From the NCBI GenBank assembly GCA_949825065.1, contig OX463866.1, positions 2,294,409-2,358,408 of the forward strand: a DNA stretch of 64,000 nt, written 5' to 3'. Shown piece by piece: positions 1 through 10,500 of this stretch (position 1 is the stretch's first letter; the number at the start of each line of letters is the position of its first letter). Both the position numbers and the translations under genes were made by a program. The stretch comes from Odontocerum albicorne. Its lineage: Eukaryota; Arthropoda; Insecta; Trichoptera; Odontoceridae. The notes beneath the pieces were generated by a model that did not search any database, was not told the DNA's origin, and worked only from the letters and a program-made list of their open reading frames with translations.

Positions 1-975
1 CTGTAGTTATGAATTACGCGCAAATTTTCGTATTGGGACTAGCCTGCGAGTGAGATATCTATGGCGCAGGGTGCGGGGGTGGATTTTGATGCAATTGCAA
101 ACGATATCAAGATTTTTCAAAATCCTTTTAACGCCGATATAGAAACCCTTGCCCCAGAACTTCAAATGGAAATGATTAATTTGCAGTGTAGCGACATTTT
201 AAAGAAAAATATTTAAAGTCATCATTGCTGGAATTTTATAAGAGTCTTCCACTCACACAGTTTGATAGTTGCATAAATTTGCTATAGTTCGGAAATTCTA
301 GGAGGAGCCCTGTGACAGCTCACAAATTTGCCCCAACACAACCTCGTAACGACGTTCAGTAATTTTAATTATTTTATCAACTTTAATATAAGCCTCAATT
401 CTAATAAATAGCAAGTTATTTAGGTAAATACATTACATAACGTCGTATTGGGGCAAATTTGTGAGCTGCCACAGGACTCATCCTAGAATTTCCGAACTAT
501 AGTGGCTTTTTTTCCGCTTTCGGCACTGCTTATCTGTGTGAAAAAACATTCTCCAAAATGAAATATACAAAAAATATTTACAGATCCAAATTAACTGATG
601 AGCATTTGAAGTCACTGCTGATAATTTCCACTAGTAAATTTGATCCACAACTGCAAACAATTGTCAGTGGAAAGTTACAGCTACATAAATCTCATTAATC
701 ATAATTATAATGTTTCATTTCATTATGTGAATTACCTGTGTACATATGTCACTTATTGTAAGTTTTTAGGATAAATCTCACATCATTAATTACAGTTAAA
801 ATATTCAATTTCATTATGTATGTCAGTTATTGTGTTTCTTAATTGGTCGTTAAATAAAAACATCTGACTATTATTTTGTATGATTTACTTACATTGTAAA
901 TTTTACAATGTAATCAAAATAAACTATGACGGGCCGGATTGGTGGTGCTCGCAGGCCGTAGTTTGGAAACCCCTG
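1..975 (+). mobile_element. hAT-type DNA transposon remnant, cut by the window edge
   Basis: Two blocks resemble a hAT transposase of the GTF2I-repeat-like type. A block at about 60-210 reads IFQNPFNADIETLAPELQME. A C-terminal block at about 505-700 contains FSAFGTAYLCEKTFSKM and ends in a stop near 700. The C-terminal block is the conserved dimerisation region that closes hAT transposases. The right end reads TTTGGAAACCCCTG at about 962-975, a typical hAT terminus. The coding region is broken by frameshifts and by a 215-bp foldback insertion, so it is dead. The left end lies outside the window. A deletion derivative with both ends of the same family lies at 22630-23034 in reverse orientation. 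Confidence 0.75.
285..499. mobile_element. 215-bp foldback MITE with TA target
   Basis: The two halves are near-perfect inverted repeats: TAGTTCGGAAATTCTAGGA at the left and its complement at the right. TA lies on both sides. The inner arms carry the CACAAATTTGCCCCAA motif shared with the longer copies at 4441, 9863, 51231 and 56548, so this is a short member of the same MITE family. It sits inside the hAT transposase remnant and is therefore younger than it. Confidence 0.8.
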
Positions 976-1519
976 GATTAGACCAATGGCTAAGATAAAT
1001 AGAGGAATATTTAACAATAAATTACTTTGTAATTACATTAATACCGCTACACATGTTTCTACCTCCTATTCCGAGGCTCTCTTCAGACTTCAGAATGATC
1101 TCGATTTGTTATAAGAACAGTGCATAATTTCATGTTATTATAGACCACCCACCCATATTGGATAGCGGGGTGGGGATTTACACATTAACTGTGAATTTAA
1201 AAGCGTGTCCTAGACACTTAATGTAATAACAAAGTAATTTATTATTAAATATTCTAATAACGGCGTTCCGCAAAGTTTAAAAGCTGAAACGTTTCATAAA
1301 TCGAGGAATATCATTCGAGCATAATATCGTCAGACTTTCGTAGCATAGTGATGGTGCGTTAATGAAATACGGTAAATGTGAAGATACATGAAGTACGAGA
1401 CAAGGTGTTGATACGAGTAAAGTATATACAGTATAAGTAAGGGAATTTTAATAAAATATGTGATATATGAAGGATGTACGAGTATGGATGATAAGAGAGT
1501 AGAATGGTAATCAACTCAC

Positions 1520-4500
1520 CAGAGGGTGGCTGACTGCCAATACTGCCTGTCTGTAGCAAGTCATCATCCTCCTGTAAAACCAATATATCAATTGTTCATT
1601 ATGTCATTTCAGTCTAAAATGTGTTCGAGAAGTGGGCGACGTGTGCAGCTTTAACCCTTCAGGCTCGTATCCCTAAAACACATTTCCAGTTCCAGGGATG
1701 TTTAATTTGTTTTTATGGAGATAGAGGTAAAATTTATATTAATATTTTATATAAGGTTTTATAGCATAATTTAATTCAATTAACCAGGGCTGTGGAGTCG
1801 GAGTCGTGGAGTCGCGGTGTTTGGGCCGGAGTCAAAGTCGGAGTAGGAGTCGTAAAAAACGAGCGACTCCGACTACTTTTTCGTTAAAATTTAAAATACA
1901 TTTTTTTTTTAATTATTATAATGAATGTGTATTGTGCACGAATATTAAACTTGCAGGCGCAAGTCGCGCCGATATGGTGAATCACCGAGATCCATTTAAT
2001 GCACAAAGTCTACGAAAATGTGTTTGTCTCCTTCTTTCTCACGTCGAAAGAAAATTCTGTTGGCTAGGATCTATGCTAACCCCATGGTTCGATCCATATT
2101 GACGGAAGAACAAATAAATAGAGCTAAAAACGCTCTGTTTGAATTAACCGTTCGTATGAAAGGCCTTCGACTAGAAAAAGAGACGACAGCAGGCAGCGTA
2201 CACCAAGTATCATCATCTTCATCCGACACCGCTGAATCTGAAGACGATTTAGAAAAATATCTCAATGAACAAGATAAACTAAAACGTCCTCGTTTGAATC
2301 ACAGTCCCAATATAGATGAAGGAGACTCTATTTCAAAATTTAAAATTGAATTTTATGATGCATTGAAAATAATGAAAAAAATTGACCGAACTTATAAGTT
2401 AAATGTTGAAATGGCAATACAGCGGTATCTAGAAATCGTAAAAGATTCAGCATTGATCGTTACAGCATTACCCCCAACCCAAGTATCCGTAGAGCGGTTA
2501 TTTTCCGCTCTTAAAATTCTCAATTCTGATTTGAGAGCCTCTACGAATACAGATTTAATAGAAGCAATGTTGTTTTTAAGAATAAATTTTATTGAATTCT
2601 AATAAATAATTATTAAAGTTTGATCTTGTTTTATTTTTATCCCTATAACATGAAAAATGGCTATATGTAAAGGTAGGAAACAACCTGATAAAATTGAGCT
2701 TTTTTGAGTCGGAGTTGTGGAGTCGGAGTTTGGAGCCGGAGTCGTGGAGTCGGAGTTGTGGAGTCGGAGTCGTGTTGTTGGCAAATATAGGAATCGGAGT
2801 CGTGTTTTTTTTTTTCGACTCCACAGCCCTGCAATTAACACTTTTAGAACCACTGGAATGCTTTTTTTTTAAATCAGTTTAGATCAGTGTTCCCCAACCT
2901 TTTTAGACCTGTGGACCGGTAAAAAAAGGAAAAAATTTTAGCGGACCACTAATACTGAAATAAAAATGTTTTTTTTATTTAATTTTTTTTTAATCTTATA
3001 TTGTGACAGATGGACATGCTCGTATGTAACTATAATTAACAAATATACATATAACAGTTACAATTTTAATTGTAACATTGTCTGATACAATTAAAATTTA
3101 ACAAAAACAAAGGGGTTTTTTCAACAAACTAATGCGAAACCTGCCGTTGCATCTTTGCTAATATATTGGATATTCTTGGCTGCAGTGCTGCCTCTGACAT
3201 TATTTTACTTGTGTGTACTGTTACTCTCACCGGTCCATTACAAAATGAAAACAATTACATATTATGAAATTCTTGGAAATATATTTAGGTAGGGTTTTGC
3301 ATCCGAGTTCACTATCCAAGAGCAAATATTTCCGTTCTCCCTAAGTGTATCTGAGAAGATTTATGACTGTCCATTCTGAGAAAACCAGCGACCATCGTGT
3401 CGCATTATCCTACCAATTATTATTTAACAATTACTAAAAATACAAGTAAACGTGCAAGCGAAAAAATCCTATATTTAATATTTTTGCATGGCAAATTTCT
3501 TGAAATTTGACATACTGTTTGCGGCCCGGCGGAAAGTCTCTGCGGCCCGGCACCGGGCCGCGGACCACTGGTTGGGGAACACTGGTTTAGATCATGGGTC
3601 GGCAACCTTTTGTTGTAACAGGGCCAAATATTTTACGTGGGGATTAGTGCGGGCCACACTAGGGCTATATCATATGTCATTACAGTATACCTACAATAAC
3701 ATATTTGTGTACAAATATTTTAGTTTTGAAAATAAAACGCTAATTATATATTTTTACGACATTTATTGTATGTTATAAAATCAATGAGATTTTTGTGGCT
3801 GCATTTGAGTTGCAAGTATTTTCATATTAGCGTGCATTTTTGAAGTAGAGACGCGTAGTACCGCGTTGCGTCTAAATGTGAATCTGATAACCGAGAACAG
3901 TGTAATCTGACTATCTGTTAGTTTCTGTCACGATAATATCGATCACGTCATTGGCGAACATGAACGCGAAACAGGGCACTGTTTTCGTCCATTCTTGTGT
4001 GGGATTTTTGGTGCGCGTGTGGTGCACGTCATACGTCCCTGTGGAGTTTTGATGCGCGTGCGGTGCACTTTGTACGTGCCTGAAGGGTTAAGGTAGTAAG
4101 CACTTGAAAACAACCCTTTTTGGGAGGTATTATTAAAATTCATGATTATATTATCAGGGCTGAACAATCTTTTTATACATACGATCTAGTTTTTTTAAGG
4201 GTGACATCGCGATCTACCAGTAGAAAGGAAAAAATACAAAATTATTTTTTATGAAAAAAAAATTATACAGAACTAAATTTACAAATTTATCATATGAATA
4301 CTATCATCATGGCAGATTTTGATAATGTCCGGTTCGAGAATACACGTACATGTTTTAATGCCCCATTGATTTTGTTTCCTACGCTACACGTCATTCAATA
4401 TTCCTCGTAACTCTTCCATCACCTGAGAAAAAAGTAACTATACTTGAGAAAATGTAGCATGGTTCCGTGACAGTTCACAAATTTGCCCCAATACAACCTT

Positions 4501-7500
4501 GTAACGACGTTCAGTAGTTTTAATTATTTTATCAACTTTAATATAAACCTCGATTCTAATAAATAGCAAGTTATTTAGGTAAATACATTACATAAAACTA
4601 ACAATAATGACAAATTAATACATCTTGTAACAAATTAGCAAAAATGTCGCAGTTCGTTAAAATCAAATAATATTTGGCGACGTTTGTCAAAAGACGCTAT
4701 GTTAGTCTGCATTGTCTAGGGATGGGGTATACGATAATTGGATTTTTGATTTTTTTATACCTAAAATTAAATGTTCGTAATTAGTATTAATTCATAGTGG
4801 ATTTTGGCCTATTTAAAGATAGATACAAAGCATACAATACATTAGAAAGTCAGTATAATGAAAATTAAGAATTAAAACGTCAGTTTAGAGAAAAACTATT
4901 TTTCGATTTATAAAAAAACTATTCGATTTGTAAAAAAAAACTATTTAACCCCATCCCTTTGAGACGTGACATTTCAAATGTCACAGGAACCATCGTACAT
5001 TTTCTCAAGCATAAATAGTAGAATTCTCGACCATGCTCTAATCTTTCGTTACTCACCACATTTTTCTATCAACATGACTTTGGATTTTGCAACATTCATC
5101 CTCAGATCGTTCCCTTGACACCTCTCATATATTCTGCTTATTAGATTCAGCAATTCATTTCCTTTCTCCACACACAGCAATCCACACACACACACACACA
5201 CTATTTTCATGGAACCAATTAACTGCACAAATATATTACTGTAGTCTAAATCGGAGAGGTCGGAAGACACGCGACTTACCGACTAGGCCACGGAAGTCAT
5301 CACTATGTAACTCTATCCATTCTCTCGTGTAACTCATGACTGAGCAACGAGACTCCCATGATAGACCTTAAGGGGATATTCTACTCTAGAAATTTGAAAA
5401 AATCGTTTTAGACCTTTAAGAATATGTTCTCAAAAGGAAATTTTAAAATTTCTCAATATTTACGAAGTTGTACGAGTAGCTATAAATGAGGCAGCAATTA
5501 CGCCGCACCGGAATAACTCGGAAAATAATCTCAAAACTTTAAATGCGTTTATCTCGGAAACTACTTTTTTCGACCTGGTCGACATAAAATCTGAAGTTCT
5601 ATCCAACCGATTGCCTTCAAATTTGGTATGAAACTTTGATAGATGTTTCTCTATCGTTCCTATCTTTGAAAATTCAAAACAATTATTTATTACTACTTGC
5701 AAAAAAATTTTAAATTTGAAAAGGGTAAAAAAAATTGAATTTTTTTTCCTCTTTGGTACCAACTATAACGACATTATTTCTTATCAAGAAACTGCGTATG
5801 ATTTTTTGTTTCGGATTTACGAAATGGCTCCAATCATGTCGACCAGCTCACCCTCATTTTTTTTTTACGACAAGATATAACAGCTGATAACTTTTTTTGT
5901 ACATTCTCAAATCATCAATAAACAAACTGTAAATAAATTTATACGAATAGGATAGTTTTGTTTTTTTTTTATTTAGTCTGAATAAATGCCCGAAATTGAC
6001 GCCTCTAGTGCAGAATACCCCCTTAACGATTCCTCTCCATCAATATCTGCACTCCGCATTTTGAAGGGTAGTTATTTAGTGTAGTCCCGAGTATCTCTCA
6101 CTTGGCCAATCCAATACATTGGGACTCTTCCTTTTGTGCGTCATCCTTCCACCCTTCCAGTGACCATAAACCTCCCCAAACTGTCGGAAGACTTATCAAA
6201 GGCGATGTGTCGGTGATTCTCAGTTCTTCGTAAATGGAGGCATAAGCTCCATGGCAATAAGTCCCCCAGGCTGTGCCGTATACAATACAGAAGTAATCAG
6301 GGATTAAGAGCAAAGTATAATATACACACCTGTTGTCCGCATTCCATATCGCCGTAGTACAGGCCGTCCTCCTCGACAGTCTCCTGCTTGAGCCGCCCGC
6401 CCTCTGGACTACCCTCGCTGCTGCAACCCCCGCGCCTCCTCTTCACCCCGCCAGGGGAGGTGGACGCCGGGGAGGATGCTGAGGGGGAGGGAGGCTGGGT
6501 CGTGGATGCCTTGACGACAGCGGCTAACGGAAATCAATTTATTATAGTTAAGGCATTAACATTGTGGAGTTTTAAAGACATTGTAATTTGTTTTATCAAA
6601 CACTGTTTATTAAAATATAATTAATACCTAATAACTTTATTCAGTATTTTCCCCTATACTGACACCCTGTATATTCTTCTAAGTGCATGCATGCATTTCT
6701 ACAGCATTTATTTGGTTCTGTCTTTTTCTTAATCCACCTTTCCCTCTCATAATCCAAGTAGGTACTAAAATATCGCTGTGGACTATCATCACTTTGCCAG
6801 ATACTGTCCAGCTGGAGTACATATGTTTTAGTATCTCATTAACTTTGCTTCCTATCGCTTAACACCGTTCGTCATCCCTCTCAACTCTTCCATTATCTGA
6901 GAAAATACTACCCGAATAGTATTCATTTTCAACCTACGTAAGTACGATCATATAACTTCATACCAGAATGCATTGAACTGGTTGAATGTTAGAAATAGAC
7001 GCCAAATTCACATACTGTCTCCATTGTATAATATCCTTAACAGTCCCGCCACCCCTCCCTTATCTCGCCGAAAATTTCCAATCATCTTTCCAATCATGGA
7101 TTAGCGTTACGCTCAAACAGAGATTGTCTATTGGCCTTTCCAGTTCACCGCTCCTCTTTCTTTACGTCGTCCTTTACTGTCCATGCAGTGAGACTCTGGA
7201 ATCAGTTACAAACCAATATAAGACTTGCTCCGTCCTTGGCATGATTTAAGAAGCGACTGAAAAAACTCTTAATTTCTAGTCAGTAAAATAACGTGTTTCA
7301 TTCCTGATTTTTCTTTTCCTTTCCCCTCCACCATCGCTTCCTTTCCTTTTGATTGATGATATTTCACTTTATATGAAAAAGAATATTCGGATGACTGTCC
7401 GTCTTTGTGGGGTTCGTGGGCATGTGCTCACTTATATGTTTATGGATTTCGTGGGGATGGAAAGTCATTTGAATGATTTATGCGACCATGTAACTTGCTT

Positions 7501-10500
7501 CATTTACTTTTGTCTGGTTGGTTGGAAGAGATTAGCGCCTGGTAATAAGCCTGCCAGATTGTATTTGCAATAAAAGTGTTAAATAAATAATAAATAAAAT
7601 AAATAGAATACCTTCCTATCGCTAAATAATTAACTTTGCTTCCTATCGCTTAACACCGTTCATCATCCCTCTTAACTCTTCCATCATCTGAGAAAATACT
7701 ACCTGAATAGTAGAATTCCTCGATGTGTTCCGATCTTCCGTTGTTCGTTCCATATATCGCATTTACCTTTCCTTGCACACTTTTCTATCACCCTGATATA
7801 TATATACGTCAAATTCCATACTCACGGTTGTGATTATTTAGACTATCGGCCGGCTCCCTGGGAGACGTGGCCGTGGAGACGTGATTGCTGGACGCAGGCG
7901 GTATGTTCAGTCTGGGAGGTGGGGTGCTCTCCTGAGACCCGCTCGAGTTCTCCGACCCGCAGAGACCTGGAATACGAAACATTGCGTTAAAAAGGAATGA
8001 GCTCTGATCATCATTCTATAAAGAAGACAGAAGCCATTTAATTAATGGTTGTAATGTATGGTCGAGCAATAAAAAGGAATGAGCTCTGATCATCATTCTG
8101 TAAAGAAGACAGAAGCCATTTAATTAATGTTTGTAATGTATGGTCGAGCAATAAAAAGGAATGAGCTCTGATCATCATTCTGTAAAGAAGACAGAAGCCA
8201 CTTAATTAATGTTTGTAATGTATGGTCGAGCAATAAAAGGAATGAGCTCTGATCATCATTCTGTAAAGAAGACAGAAGCCATTTAATTAATGGTTGTAAT
8301 GTATGGTCGAGCAATAAAAAGGAATGAGCTCTGATCATCATTCTGTAAAGAAGACAGAAGCAATTTAATTAATGTTTGTTTGTAATGTATGGTCGAGCAA
8401 TAAAAAACTAGAGTAAGTCAAATGGAAAAAGATATTGAAAGACGTGTTGCAGAAGGGAATAAGTCGATGGAGCACTTAAAACTGTATTTGTCAGTAAAAT
8501 TGTTGCAGAATTTTCAAAAATGATAGTACGGTGGTGCGTTAGTGATCATTTTGATGTATTAAAGTGAAGTCTGGAAATTGAAGTGATGTAGGGTCTTTCA
8601 AATTGAGCGGTTTTTATAATTAAAATTTTTTAAATTCTTGAATAAAACAAATAATTTGCTTTGATTTCAAAAAGACTTTTTATTGGTCATTGAAGTATAA
8701 TGTATGACATTTAAACACAAAAAACAATATCCTCCAAATGTCCACCTCTTGCAGCTCCACAGATGTTCACTCTTTTGCTAAAGCTTTCGATGACGTTTTG
8801 GTATAATTGCGGTTCTAACTCGCCAATAACGCAAATAATTTCGTCCTTCAGCTCAGGAATTGATCAGGGGTCATTATTATAGACCTGGCTTTTCACGTAA
8901 CCCCAGAGAAAATAGTCCAACGGTGTCAGATCACATGATCTTGGTGGGCAATTAACATCAGCGTTTCCGGAGATTACAATACATAAAATAATTCAACAAT
9001 TTGAATACGTTGTTGTATTGTATACAATTCCATTTTTATGTCATATATTATACTTCTCAAACGTCACAAGACCCAGGCAAGTTCGCGACGCCATCTGTGT
9101 TTTATCCAAGAATTTAAAAAACCGCTCAAGTTGAAAGACCCTTAAGGAGCAGAATAAATGCGAAAAAAAAAAAAGTGTCATTTGCGAAGAATATCTAGTA
9201 GTTTAATGTATGATAGAGTAAGCAATGACCGTATTGGGCATCACTGTTTATGAACAATAATAATAATAATAAAAATGACAATTTATATAGCTCCATTTTG
9301 AGAGCAGACTTTCGTCAGGAACACTAACTCATAATTCCAACTTACTATTATTGATTAAACATATTGCAACAAAAAACCAGTTGACATAAGTATAGGAAGG
9401 TGATGGACGACGACGACGTTGACAAATGAGACGACGCAATACAAAACTGAAGTTAGCCGATTATGGCCGACAGTCTCTTTCTTAAGCCCGATGTGTATTA
9501 CTTACCGCCGGGTACTGTACTTGAAAGAAATAATGTTAACCAAAAAAAAAACAAGGATAAAGAAAAAATTATAAAGGTGGTATGAGTGGAATCAAAGATA
9601 AGAATCGGAAAGAGAGGGCTTCGTCAGAAGGAAGGGTTTGTTCGAGACGGAAGGACGACCTCCGTGGCCTGGTGGTAAGACACTTGTCTGCCGATCCGGA
9701 GGTTGCGGGTTCGATCCCCGCTGGAACCCAGATTTTTTTAAATAGTAGTCCAGTCTGGTTAACACTTAGGGCCTATAAAAACATCTTTCTGGTTGGTTGG
9801 AAGAGATTGCCACATGGCAATAAACTCTCCAGGTTAAAAAAAAAACTTGAACTTAAAGGAATATAAATCTAGAATGGGTCTTGTGGCGTTTTAAACGTCA
9901 TGTCTCAAAGGGACGTTGTAAAATCAGTTTTTTTTTACAAATCGAATAGTTTTTTTATAAATCGAAAAATTGTGTTTCTCTAAACTGACATTTTAATTTC
10001 TAATTTTCATTATACTGACTTTCTAATGTATTCTATGATTTGTATCTATCTTTAAATAGGCCTAGATCCACTATGAATTAATACTAATTACGAACATTTA
10101 ATTTAAGGTATAAAAAAATAAAAAATACCTTTATCGTATACCCCATCCTTAGCTAATGCAGACTAACGTAGTGACTTTTGACAAACGTCACCAAATATTA
10201 TTTGATTTTAACGAACTGCCACATTTTTGTTAATTTGTAACAAGATGCATTGATTTGTCATTATGTTAGTTTTTTGTAATGTATTTACCTAAATAACTTG
10301 ATATTTATTAGAATCGAGGCTTATGTTAAAGTTAATAAAATCATTAAAATTACCGAACATCGTTACAAGATTGTATTGGGGCAAATTTGTCAACTGTCAC
10401 AGGGACCATCCTAGAATTTCCGAAGTATAGTAGAAACAATGGTGAGTCTGGTATAGTTGAAAATGACGAGCTTTTGGAAAATGTGAGATCTAGAAGTACG

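Larger units (their letters stand above)
1651..4091. mobile_element. TTAA-flanked (piggyBac-like) non-autonomous element carrying nested hAT insertions
   Basis: The left end is TTAA followed by CCCTTCAGGCTCGTA. The right end is the complement of TTAA followed by CCCTTCAGGCACGTA, one mismatch in 15. TTAA is the duplicated target of piggyBac-type transposases. No transposase frame is visible. Two hAT elements with their own 8-bp target duplications sit inside, so this element is the oldest layer of the nest. Confidence 0.7.

Noticed and set aside
5460..5762. 100-codon minus-strand frame
   Set aside because: Lies wholly inside a TTAA-flanked MITE with no similarity to a known domain.
9660..9730. 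Possible functional tRNA gene
   Set aside because: A and B boxes are good, but no acceptor stem closes the cloverleaf and SINE body follows directly; two other copies share the same non-tRNA body.
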